DNA from: Frankiales bacterium
Lineage (GTDB): Bacteria > Actinomycetota > Actinomycetes > Mycobacteriales > SCTD01
NCBI GenBank assembly: GCA_025464915.1
Contig: JAODNF010000341.1
Coordinates: 1 to 49,961 of the forward strand
Length of the DNA stretch: 49,961 nt
Reading direction: 5' to 3'
Positions 33,934 through 42,016 of this stretch are shown here, one piece after another. Below the pieces are notes generated by a model. That model saw nothing but the letters and a program-made list of their open reading frames with translations, ran no database searches and had not been told where the DNA came from. How positions within the stretch are numbered: the first letter of the stretch is position 1; each line of letters starts with the position of its first letter. Position numbers and translations under genes: made by a program.

Positions 33934-34665
33934 GTGCACGTCGATCGCAGGTCCAGGAGCACCAGCAGCCTCACCCGGGCTGCGCGCCGGGTGGCATGCG
34001 TCCACCGCTTCGACATCCTCGGCCGGTCCACCGCGGAGACGGTCCCCGACGCCCGGTCGGAGGACTACGGGGTCCAGCGGCTGACCAGCCTGGAGGACCT
34101 GCTCCGGGACGCCGACGGCGAGCACGACTCCCGGGCCCTGGACGCGCTCAAGCGCATCGCACCGATCCGACGAGCCCTGCAGGCCCGGCGGGCGCGACGC
34201 CAGGCGGCCCGCTTCGCGCAGGGCGACGTGGCCTACGTGGCGACGCAGGACGGAGCAGTCGCGGCCTGGGCGTGGGCCAGTCAGGCTGCCACGTTCCACT
34301 GCCGCTGGAGCGGCCTGCGCTTCCGGCTCGCGACCGATGAGGCCTACCTCTACGACCTCTGGTGCTTTCCCGCGCACCGCCGGACAGGCGCGGGAGTCGT
34401 CGTGATGCGGGCGTTGATGGCAGATCTGCACAGCAGGGGGGCCGCACGGGTCTACGGCTACGTGCTGCAGGACAACCGGGCGAGCCAGGTCCTGCACCGG
34501 CTCGTCCTCGGATTCGAGCAGGTGCAGGTGGTGAGCAGCCTGCGGGTCCTCAGCCACTGGGCCTGGCAGCTGCCGCGGGTGGGCCCTCAGCAGAGTGGGC
34601 CGTGCACGAGCAGGCGCGGCGGCGGGGCTGCCCGGTCCCTGGCTGACGGCCGGCGTGCCGCGTGA
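33934..34665 (+). CDS. GNAT-family acyltransferase
   Basis: 243-residue protein with a GNAT domain in its middle and C-terminal part (about 100-215): YVATQDGAVAAWAWA, LYDLWCFPAHRRTGAGVVVMRALM (acyl-CoA/ACP pyrophosphate-binding loop) and ARVYGYVLQDNRASQVLHRLVLGFE. The N-terminal 90 residues are not recognised, and the last 25 are low-complexity. The GTG at 33934 follows GGGAGGG. It overlaps the NadE-like gene by four bases (GTGA) and is the first gene of the cassette with ACP and acyl ligase, so an ACP-bound acyl group is a possible donor. Confidence 0.78.
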   Translation: MHVDRRSRSTSSLTRAARRVACVHRFDILGRSTAETVPDARSEDYGVQRLTSLEDLLRDADGEHDSRALDALKRIAPIRRALQARRARRQAARFAQGDVAYVATQDGAVAAWAWASQAATFHCRWSGLRFRLATDEAYLYDLWCFPAHRRTGAGVVVMRALMADLHSRGAARVYGYVLQDNRASQVLHRLVLGFEQVQVVSSLRVLSHWAWQLPRVGPQQSGPCTSRRGGGAARSLADGRRAA

Positions 34666-35642
34666 CTGCGATCGCCGAGAAGCGCGGACCCCTCGACTTC
34701 GACGCCGAGGTGGTGACCGAGAGGCTGGTCGCAGGCATCCGGCGGGCCGTCCGCGACCTGGGTCGCAGGGGAGCGGTCGTGGCGGTGTCCGGGGGGGTCG
34801 ACTCCGGTGTGGTCGCGGCGCTCTGCGCACGCGCCCTCGAACCGCATCGCGTGCTGCTGCTGAGACTGCCCGAGGCAACGTCCGGCAACCGGTCGTCGCT
34901 GCTCGGGCTCGAGCTGGCTGCCCGCCTCGGGACCCCCACACGCGAGGAGCCCATCGGTCCCGCGCTCGCGGCGCTCGGCTGCTACGCGCAGCAGGACGAG
35001 GCGGTGCGAGCGGTGTTCCACGACTACCAGCCCGGCTGGCCGTTCAAGCTCGTGAGGTCGCGACCCAACGGGTCGCCGACGGTGTTCTCCCTGGTCGTCG
35101 AACGGCCCGGCGGTCGACGTGAGGCGCGACGGATGCCGGCCGCGGCCTACCGGCTGCTGCTCAGCGCGACGAACACCAAGCAGCGGATCCGGACCGTGGT
35201 CAGCTACACCTGGGCTGACCGGCTGCACGCCGCCGTGGCGGGGACACCGAACCTCGTCGAGTACGACCAGGGCTTCTTCGTCAAGGGCGGCGACGGCCTG
35301 TCGGACGTGAAGCCCATCGCCGGCATGTACAAGCAGCAGGTCTATGCCCTGGCCAGGCACCTGCGGCTGCCTGAGGCCATCGCGGGACGTGCGCCCACGA
35401 CGGAGACCTTCTCGCTGCACCAGTCGCAGGAGGAGTTCTACTTCGGCTTCCCCATGGCGCAGATGGACCTCATCCTCTGGGGAGAGCGGCACGGGATCGC
35501 GGTGAACGAGCTCGCTGCCCGGGGCCGCATGTCACGGGAGGACGTGGCCCTGGGCTATGCCGAGGTCGTGCGCAGGCGGACCGCCACCGCCTACCTGCAC
35601 GCGGCACCGGTCCTCCTCGACGACGTCGCACCGCCGACCTGA
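34662..35642 (+). CDS. NAD synthase-like N-type ATP pyrophosphatase
   Basis: 326-residue protein related to NadE. It has the ATP pyrophosphatase loop AVSGGVDSGVV (about 44-54) and a C-terminal segment that matches NadE well (GDGLSDVKPIAGMYKQQVYALARHLRLPEAI). Between them is a region of about 30-40 residues (QPGWPFKLVRSRPNGS and beyond) that differs from standard NAD synthases. It has no nitrilase/glutaminase domain. Its position between a GNAT gene and an AsnB gene in a polysaccharide operon suggests amidation or amide-bond formation on a sugar or acyl precursor, not NAD synthesis. The stop and the AsnB start share one base. Confidence 0.82.
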   Translation: MTAIAEKRGPLDFDAEVVTERLVAGIRRAVRDLGRRGAVVAVSGGVDSGVVAALCARALEPHRVLLLRLPEATSGNRSSLLGLELAARLGTPTREEPIGPALAALGCYAQQDEAVRAVFHDYQPGWPFKLVRSRPNGSPTVFSLVVERPGGRREARRMPAAAYRLLLSATNTKQRIRTVVSYTWADRLHAAVAGTPNLVEYDQGFFVKGGDGLSDVKPIAGMYKQQVYALARHLRLPEAIAGRAPTTETFSLHQSQEEFYFGFPMAQMDLILWGERHGIAVNELAARGRMSREDVALGYAEVVRRRTATAYLHAAPVLLDDVAPPT

Positions 35643-37606
35643 TGTGCGGCATCGCGGGGATCGTCCGCGCCGGGCCCGGTCGTCCGGTCGAGGAGCCGGC
35701 GCTGCTGCGGATGGCAGCGTCCCTGCGGCACCGGGGGCCGGACGGGTTCGGCCTCGCGCGGGGTCAGGCGGTGGGTCTGGTCTCGACCCGGCTGGCCATT
35801 CTCGACCTGTCCCACGGCTGGCAGCCGATGCGGTCGCAGGCCGGGTCGGTCCTGGTCTACAACGGCGAGGTCTACAACCACGCGGAGCTGCGGGCGGAGC
35901 TGTCTCGCGAGGGCGCGAGCTTCCGCACCCGGACCGACACCGAGGTCGTGCACGCGATGCTGGACCGGCGCGGGCTCGACGCGCTGGCTGCCTTCAACGG
36001 CCAGTTCGCGCTCGGGCTCTGGGAGCCGGACGACCAGCGGCTGACCCTGGTCCGCGACAGGTTCGGCGTCCGCCCGCTGCACTACGCGCTCACGGCACGC
36101 GGCGACCTGGTCTTCGGCTCCGAGGTGACCGCGGTGCTCGCGTCTGGGGAGGTCTCGGCTGCGCCGGACCTGGAGGGCATCGACGACGTCTTCACGACCT
36201 GGGGCCCTCGACCGCCTCGCAGCGCCTTCCGGGGCATCGGGCAGCTGCGACCGGGCGGCGTGCTGGTCTGGGAGCGCGGCCGGATCGTCCGCGAGGGGCT
36301 GTGGTGGCGGCCGGACGTGGCCTGCCGGGACGCCGAGCCGACCACCGACCTCGGTGACCTGCTTCGCAGCAGCGTCGGGCTCCGGTTGCAGGCGGACGTG
36401 CGGGTAGGGACGTACCTCTCGGGCGGGCTGGACTCGAGCCTGCTCACCGCGCTCGCACGCGAGGTCATCGGGCCCGACCTGCGGACGTTCTCCCTGGCCT
36501 TCGAGTCCGCGCAGTACGACGAGAGCGCGGCGCAGCAACGGGTGGCCGGTTTCCTGGGCACGCAGCACCATGTGCTCCACATCAGCGCGCGGGACATCGC
36601 GGCGGGCTTCCGCGACGCGGTGCTCCACGCAGCCACGCCCCTGGTGCGGACAGGCCCGGTGTGCATGGCGCAGCTCGCCAGGTTCGCCCGAGAGCACGGG
36701 GTCACGGTGGTCGCGACCGGAGAGGGCGCAGACGAGCTCTTCTGGGGCTACGACGTGTTCAAGGAGGTCTTGGCGCGCCGGGCCTACCTCCGCGACCCGG
36801 AGCTGACCAGCGCCTTCGACGACCTCTACCCGCACCTCGGGCACCGAGCGCGGGGCCCGGGTTGGCAGCACGCGTTCGCGGCTGCGGGCCCCGCGGACGA
36901 CCCGCTGTTCTCGCACCAGGTGCGGATGCGCGCGACCGGGTCGGTCGCGGCGCTCTACGCCCCCGACGTGGTCGCAGAGCTCGACGGCCAGAGCTCGCGG
37001 GAGCGCCTCCGGCGGTCGCTGCCACCGGAGTTCACGGGCTGGACCGATCTGCAGCGGACGACCTGGCTCGAGCTGCACACGCTGCTCGAGCCCTACCTGC
37101 TCGCCGCGCAGGGTGACCGGGCCGCGATGACGCACGGCGTCGAGGGCCGCTACCCGTTCCTCGACCACCGGGTGTTCGACCACGCCATGAGCCTGCGGCC
37201 GGACCGCAAGCTGCGTGGGAGCCAGGACAAGGCTGTGCTCCGCGAGCTCGCCGCATCGGTGCTGCCGGCCGAGATCACGAACCGGCGCAAGCAGCCCTAC
37301 CGCGCCCCCGAGGTGGCACCGTTCGTCGGACCGGACGCGCCGGAGTGGGTGCAGGACTCTCTGACCCCGACGGCCGTCCGCGCAGCCGGCCTGTTCGACC
37401 CGACCCGGGTCGAGGCCCTGATGGTCCGGTGCGGTGGGGGACGGGCGCTCGGTCAGCGGGAAGCGATGGCGTTCGTCGGGGTGCTGTCGACGCAGGTGTG
37501 GTCGGAGCAGCACTTCGGGGCGGGCGTCGTGGCGCCCGAGCAGGAGGCGAGACGGCCGAGGGTGTTCCTCGAGCTGGATGACGAGAGAGCAGAGGCCACA
37601 GCATGA
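35642..37606 (+). CDS. AsnB-like glutamine-dependent amidotransferase
   Basis: 654-residue class II amidotransferase. Cys2 after the initiator (MCGIAGIV) is the glutaminase nucleophile; LRHRGPDGFG, YNGEVYNH and RTDTEVV complete that domain (about 1-200). The synthetase domain has the pyrophosphatase loop YLSGGLDSS and the later TGEGADELFWGYD. Family members amidate Asp, but relatives in O-antigen and capsule loci amidate uronic acids or form other amides. Here a UDP-uronic acid made by the dehydrogenase at 23460 is a plausible acceptor. It overlaps the ACP gene by four bases. Confidence 0.9.
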   Translation: MCGIAGIVRAGPGRPVEEPALLRMAASLRHRGPDGFGLARGQAVGLVSTRLAILDLSHGWQPMRSQAGSVLVYNGEVYNHAELRAELSREGASFRTRTDTEVVHAMLDRRGLDALAAFNGQFALGLWEPDDQRLTLVRDRFGVRPLHYALTARGDLVFGSEVTAVLASGEVSAAPDLEGIDDVFTTWGPRPPRSAFRGIGQLRPGGVLVWERGRIVREGLWWRPDVACRDAEPTTDLGDLLRSSVGLRLQADVRVGTYLSGGLDSSLLTALAREVIGPDLRTFSLAFESAQYDESAAQQRVAGFLGTQHHVLHISARDIAAGFRDAVLHAATPLVRTGPVCMAQLARFAREHGVTVVATGEGADELFWGYDVFKEVLARRAYLRDPELTSAFDDLYPHLGHRARGPGWQHAFAAAGPADDPLFSHQVRMRATGSVAALYAPDVVAELDGQSSRERLRRSLPPEFTGWTDLQRTTWLELHTLLEPYLLAAQGDRAAMTHGVEGRYPFLDHRVFDHAMSLRPDRKLRGSQDKAVLRELAASVLPAEITNRRKQPYRAPEVAPFVGPDAPEWVQDSLTPTAVRAAGLFDPTRVEALMVRCGGGRALGQREAMAFVGVLSTQVWSEQHFGAGVVAPEQEARRPRVFLELDDERAEATA

Positions 37607-37872
37607 CGACCGTCGTTCCAGGTGTGCAGGTGCGCGAAGAGCTGCGCGCCTTCGTCGTCGAGAGCTTCCTCTACCTTCATCCCGACCTCGAGCTGAAGGA
37701 CGGCGACGACCTCCTCGCCCTCGGCGTCATCGACTCGCTCGGCTTCGTCGAGCTCGTCGAGCAGGTGGAGTCCCGCCTGGGTCTCCGCGTCAAGGACGTC
37801 GACATCACGGGGGAGAACTTCGGCTCCATCGACGCCATGGTCGCCTTCGTGGGGTCCCACCGGAGCCCCTGA
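37603..37872 (+). CDS. Acyl carrier protein
   Basis: 89-residue carrier protein. The phosphopantetheine site is the Ser in GVIDSLGFVELVEQVE (about residue 46), and the helices and acidic surface fit ACP. It overlaps the AsnB gene (ATGA) and shares one base with the acyl ligase start, so all three should be made together. It is outside any fatty-acid synthesis cluster, so it probably carries a dedicated acyl or amino-acyl group for polysaccharide decoration. Confidence 0.92.
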   Translation: MTTVVPGVQVREELRAFVVESFLYLHPDLELKDGDDLLALGVIDSLGFVELVEQVESRLGLRVKDVDITGENFGSIDAMVAFVGSHRSP

Positions 37873-39371
37873 TGACCTCGGTCAAGGACGACCTCATCGC
37901 CAGCGCAACTGCCCGTCCCTCGCACCTCGCCGTGGCCGACCGGGGGCAGCGACTCACCTATGGAGCGCTGCTGCGGAGGGCGTCGTGCCTGGCCCGCCGC
38001 CTGGGCGAGTGCGGCGTGAAGCGTGGGGACCGGGTCGCGATCGTCATGCACAGCGGGGTCGAGTGCGCTGTCACGATCTACGCGACCACCATCGCGGGAG
38101 CGTGCTTCGTCGTCCTCGACGCGACGACGCCCCAGGACCAGCTCGTCGCCCTGCTGACCACGACCCGTGCCAAGGCGGTGGTCTGCGACGCCGCTGCCGG
38201 CCCGCGGGTGCGGGCCGCCGCTCAGGGCGTCACGCCCGTGCCCGTGGTCGTGACGGGCCTCCCGCCGGGGAGTGCAGCACCGGGCGACCAGCAGGTGTGG
38301 CAGCGGTACGGTCCGGCGCTCATCTCCACCGATCTGGCAGCGATCGTGTTCACCTCGGGATCCACCGGAGTTCCTCGTGGTGCGACGTTCCTGCACCGCA
38401 ACCTGACGTTCGTGACGTCCTCGGTGCTGGGCTATCTCCCGCTGACCGCCGAGGACCGGATCCTCTCGGTGCTGCCCCTGTCCCACACGTACGGCCTCTA
38501 CCAGCTCCTGCTGTCGGTGCGACTGGGAGCGACGCTGCACCTGCGACCCGGGGCCGGACCCGTCGGCGGCATCCTGCGAGACCTCGAGGACGAGGCCATC
38601 ACGGTCCTGCCCGGCGTTCCCGCGCTGTGGCAGCTGTTCCGTTCGACAGAGGTCGCATTCCCCGCGGTCCGGTTGCTCAGCAACGCCGGTGCTGCCCTGC
38701 CTGCGGACCGCATCCCCGACCTGCAGCGCATCTTCCCGCACGCGAGCCTCTATGCGATGTACGGCCAGACGGAGTGCGCCAGGGTCGCGTTCCTGCCGCC
38801 CGAGCTGCTGGCCTCTCATCCCGACTCGGTCGGCGTCGCCGTTCCCGGGACCCAGGCATGGCTGGAGGACGAGCACGGCCGTGAGCCGGCGTTCGGCGGC
38901 ACGGGGGAGCTGGTCGTGCGGGGGGAGCACGTCATGCAGGGCTACTGGGACGACGAGGAGGCGACCAGGCGCAAGCTGGTGCCTGGTCGCTGGCCGGGTG
39001 ACAGGGTGCTGCGCACCGGCGACATCTTCCGGCGTGACGCGGACGGCTACCTCTGCTTCGTGGCCCGGCACGACGACGTGATCAACATCGGCGGCCAGAA
39101 GGTCGCCCCGCTCGAGGTCGAGCGAGTGCTGTGCGCGGCACCCGGCGTCGTCGAGGCCGTGGTGGTCGGGACGGCTGACGGCTCGCGCGGGCAGGTGATC
39201 GTCGCCCACGTCGTCGCTGCACCGGGTGCGGTCCTGGACGCGCGGGCGCTCAAGCGGCACTGCGCGGAGCGCCTCGAGGCGAGCAAGGTGCCTCGCGAGG
39301 TCGTGCAGCACCAAGCCCTGCCCCGGCTGAGCAGCGGGAAGGTCGACCGCAAGCGGCTGGTCCTCTCCTAG
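37872..39371 (+). CDS. AMP-dependent acyl-ACP/CoA ligase
   Basis: 499-residue ANL-family enzyme that activates a carboxylic acid with ATP and loads it onto a thiol. Core motifs are FTSGSTGVPRGA (A3; Arg replaces the usual Lys), YGQTECAR (A5), RTGDIFRRDADGYL (A7), and SSGKVDRKRL with the catalytic Lys (A10). The adjacent ACP is the most likely thiol partner. It resembles the short-acid ligases found beside amidotransferases in exopolysaccharide loci. The substrate acid cannot be read. It is the last gene of the operon. Confidence 0.9.
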   Translation: MTSVKDDLIASATARPSHLAVADRGQRLTYGALLRRASCLARRLGECGVKRGDRVAIVMHSGVECAVTIYATTIAGACFVVLDATTPQDQLVALLTTTRAKAVVCDAAAGPRVRAAAQGVTPVPVVVTGLPPGSAAPGDQQVWQRYGPALISTDLAAIVFTSGSTGVPRGATFLHRNLTFVTSSVLGYLPLTAEDRILSVLPLSHTYGLYQLLLSVRLGATLHLRPGAGPVGGILRDLEDEAITVLPGVPALWQLFRSTEVAFPAVRLLSNAGAALPADRIPDLQRIFPHASLYAMYGQTECARVAFLPPELLASHPDSVGVAVPGTQAWLEDEHGREPAFGGTGELVVRGEHVMQGYWDDEEATRRKLVPGRWPGDRVLRTGDIFRRDADGYLCFVARHDDVINIGGQKVAPLEVERVLCAAPGVVEAVVVGTADGSRGQVIVAHVVAAPGAVLDARALKRHCAERLEASKVPREVVQHQALPRLSSGKVDRKRLVLS

Positions 39372-39381
39372 ATTGCCTCGC

Positions 39382-40440
39382 ATGACCTACCGCGTCGTCC
39401 AGTGGACCACCGGCAACGTCGGGCAGCGCTCCGTCATCGCCGTTCTCGACAACCCGCTGCTCGACCTGGTCGGCTGCTACGCCTGGTCGCCAGACAAGGT
39501 CGGGCAGGACGTCGGGACGCTGTGCGGCGTCGAACCGGTCGGCATCCTCGCCACCGACGACGTCGAAGCGCTGCTGGCGCTGAAGCCGGACTGCGTCGTC
39601 TACAACCCGAAGTGGCCGGACGTCGACGTCATGTGCCGCATCCTGTCCGCCGGCATCAACATCGTCGCGACTGCCGGCTTCATCACGGGGCATGCCCTGG
39701 GCGACGGTCGGGCGCGCATCCAACAGGCCTGCCGCGCCGGTGGAGCGAGCGTCTTCGGATCGGGCATGAACCCCGGCTTCCTCAACCTGCTCGGCCTCGT
39801 GTCGGCCGGCATCTGCGACCGCGTCGATCGGATCACCATGCTCGAGTCCGTCGACTCGACCGGCTACGACTCGCCGGAGACCGAGCAGTCGGTGGGGTTC
39901 GGCCAGCCTCTCGGTGCGCCCGGCTTGCAGGAGCGCGTCGCCGAGGCGACAGCGGTCTTCGGAGACGCGGTCTGGCTCACCGGCGAGGCACTGGGCATCG
40001 ACCTCGACGAGGTCCGCTGCGTCGCCGAGTTCGCCACGACGACAGCGCCGGTCGATCTGGTCAGCTGGACCATCGAGCCGGGGCAGGTCGCGGGCGTCGC
40101 CGCGTCGTGGCAGGGCTGGTACGACGGTCGGCTGGTGGTCGACCTCCGCGTGATGTGGCGCAAGGGCCGGACCCTCGAACCGGACTGGAAGGTCGAGCAC
40201 GGCTACGTCGTGAGCATCGAGGGCCGCCCCAACGTGCGCACCAAGCTGACCATCGCGCCGCCCGCCGACTTCGTCGCGACGTCGGTGCAGGACTACATGG
40301 TGCTCGGGATGATCATCACGGGGCTGCCGGCGGTCAACGCCATCGCTGCCGTCTGCGACGCGCGGCCCGGGATCGTCACCTACAACGACCTGCCACTGAT
40401 CGCGAGCCGCGGGTTCGTCAGCCGGAGCGCAGCCGGGTGA
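39382..40440 (+). CDS. DapB-fold NAD(P)-dependent dehydrogenase
   Basis: 352-residue protein with a dihydrodipicolinate-reductase-type Rossmann fold: YRVVQWTTGNVGQRSVIAVLDNP at the N-terminus and GSGMNPGFLNLLGLVSAGIC in the middle. It resembles actinobacterial proteins annotated as DapB-like and 2,4-diaminopentanoate dehydrogenase-like, whose substrates are mostly unknown. The ATG at 39382 is preferred over a TTG three codons upstream. It starts 10 bases after the acyl ligase stop, so it could be read as a distal member of that operon, or be independent. It overlaps the convergent gene by 23 bases. Confidence 0.82.
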   Translation: MTYRVVQWTTGNVGQRSVIAVLDNPLLDLVGCYAWSPDKVGQDVGTLCGVEPVGILATDDVEALLALKPDCVVYNPKWPDVDVMCRILSAGINIVATAGFITGHALGDGRARIQQACRAGGASVFGSGMNPGFLNLLGLVSAGICDRVDRITMLESVDSTGYDSPETEQSVGFGQPLGAPGLQERVAEATAVFGDAVWLTGEALGIDLDEVRCVAEFATTTAPVDLVSWTIEPGQVAGVAASWQGWYDGRLVVDLRVMWRKGRTLEPDWKVEHGYVVSIEGRPNVRTKLTIAPPADFVATSVQDYMVLGMIITGLPAVNAIAAVCDARPGIVTYNDLPLIASRGFVSRSAAG

Positions 40441-40924
40441 TCTCGAGGACTCGCGGTCGGATGCCCGCCGCGAGGCCGGCCCAGAACCCGTCGGGACTGG
40501 ACTCGAGCAAGGTGCGGCTGCCGGAGCCGTCGACCATCAGGACCTGCATCGACGGTTCCCTGTCGACCAGCTGAAGCGTGACGGCGCGGATCCCCTGCTG
40601 CTCCATCAGGTGGTCGACCATCGAGTCGTGGCGCCCGCCCACGGTCTCGTGCACGGGACGGCCGGACGCGGTGCGGTCGACGAGCTCACGGATGCCGGGC
40701 GTGATGTCGATCGCCACCGACGTACCCGGCTCGAAGACGCTCTCGCTGATCGACCAGCTCGCCTCGACGACAGCGGTGTCCCCGCGCAGCGTCACGAGGC
40801 CGAGCAGCCACAGGTCGAAGCGCGGCCGGAGCTCGCCGGCGACGGACGCGACCAGCTCGTCCAGGTCGCGCGCGTCCTGCGCGTCGTTGACGGCTTGGAG
40901 CAGCAGCGCGGTGTCGAGTCCCAT
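40418..40924 (-). CDS. GAF-like domain protein
   Basis: 168-residue soluble protein with a GAF-like pattern: an N-terminal helix LLLQAVNDAQDARDLDELVASVAGEL, strands FDLWLLGLVTL and TAVVEASW, and a final PSMQVLMVDGSG. No output domain follows, so it may be a stand-alone ligand-binding or signalling module. Its 3' end overlaps the dehydrogenase gene by 23 bases. No operon partner is evident, because the next minus-strand gene upstream is a broken remnant. Confidence 0.72.
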   Translation of the reverse strand: MGLDTALLLQAVNDAQDARDLDELVASVAGELRPRFDLWLLGLVTLRGDTAVVEASWSISESVFEPGTSVAIDITPGIRELVDRTASGRPVHETVGGRHDSMVDHLMEQQGIRAVTLQLVDREPSMQVLMVDGSGSRTLLESSPDGFWAGLAAGIRPRVLEITRLRSG

Positions 40925-40966
40925 GAGCTCACCTCACGCCGGACGGTAGCCCTCCGTGACCGGGCG

Positions 40967-41465
40967 TCAATCGCCTGTCGTGGCTACTCGCGGCAGGGGG
41001 AAGCGCTTGCGCCACAACGGCTTGCCGGTCTTCTGGTCGAGCACCTGGGCCTCGCCGTGGCCGGCGTAGGACTGAGCGCTCGCGATCACGACCGCGTAGT
41101 CCCCTGAGACGGCGAAGAAGTCTCCGCGCGGCAGTGCCGTGCGCCACCTCTTGATGAACGTCTTGGCGTCCACCTTCTCCAGCACCGGCCCTTCGCGGTA
41201 CGAGCGCTGCGTAACCACCACGAGGTCGTTGTCCTTCGTGCCGACGAGAGCCATCCCGTAGTCCAGCAACGATCTCTGGATCCACTTCAGGTGACAGTCT
41301 TGTGCGTCGACGGCGTACATCCCGCGCGAGGCTCTCCTGGACCACGATGACCCCGTTCATCTCGGTCAGCGGCCGGACCTCGGGGACGGTCCAGCTCGGC
41401 TTGCCGGCAGGGCGGAACGTGCTCGGGGTGCTCGGGTCACGAGGGCGGGTCGCGACCTGCGGCAC
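40967..41465 (-). pseudogene. Frameshifted PQQ-like beta-propeller protein remnant
   Basis: Two adjacent minus-strand frames read as parts of one beta-propeller protein. The first (from GTG at 41465) gives PAGKPSWTVPEVRPLTEMNGVIVVQESLA. About 20 residues of sense end near 41330, and the second frame continues with MYAVDAQDCHLKWI and DQKTGKPLWRKRFPL to the stop at 40967. The join needs a one-base change near 41320-41330. Only a fraction of a normal 350-400 residue propeller is left, and no intact start or signal peptide is seen, so this appears to be a decaying gene. A sequencing error at the join would also explain the frameshift, but not the short length. Confidence 0.6.
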
Positions 41466-41527
41466 CGTGCACAGCGCGGCGCATGTCCTCTAGACCGCGG
41501 TGTGCGGCCGGCAGTGCTGGCCCTCTC

Positions 41528-42016
41528 CTAGAAGTCGCCCGCTCCGCGACGGAGGTCCTCCAGCACGTTGACGAGGGTGGTGACGCGGCGGGCGGAGAGC
41601 CCCGGCTTGCCGAAGACCTCGGTGTTGAGGGCCTCGGTGGCTTTCAGGGCAGTACGCCGACCGGTGGTCGTGACAGCGATCAGCGTCGCGCGCCCGTCAG
41701 TGGGGTGAGGTGACCTCGACACGAGGCCGGCCGCCTCGAGGCGGTCCACAGCGTTGGTGATGGAGGTGGGGTGCACCTGCAGGCGCTCGGACGCCTTCTT
41801 GAGCGGCATCGAGCCGCGGCTGCTGAAGTGCAGCAGCATCAGCAGCTCGTACCTCGCGAAGGTGAGGTCGAACGGCTTGAGCACCTCATCGACGCGGGCC
41901 TGGAAGATCTGCTGCGCGCGCATCACCGAGGTGACGGCGACCATCCCCTCGGCCGCGTCGAACCAGCCCTCGCGCTCCCAGTTCTCGCGCGCGAGGGAGA
42001 TCGGATCCCTAGACAT
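41528..42016 (-). CDS. MarR-family transcription regulator
   Basis: 162-residue winged-helix regulator. The N-terminal dimerisation helix is followed by LTFARYELLMLLHFSSRGSMPLKKASERLQVHPTSITNAVDRL (recognition helix) and the wing SPHPTDGRATLIAVT, both typical of MarR. The ATG at 42016 lies inside the last codons of icmF (8-base overlap), so it is cotranscribed and probably coupled with the mutase. Many MarR proteins respond to CoA thioesters or aromatic acids. It is the nearest candidate to bind the palindromes in the icmF promoter region. Confidence 0.9.
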   Translation of the reverse strand: MSRDPISLARENWEREGWFDAAEGMVAVTSVMRAQQIFQARVDEVLKPFDLTFARYELLMLLHFSSRGSMPLKKASERLQVHPTSITNAVDRLEAAGLVSRSPHPTDGRATLIAVTTTGRRTALKATEALNTEVFGKPGLSARRVTTLVNVLEDLRRGAGDF

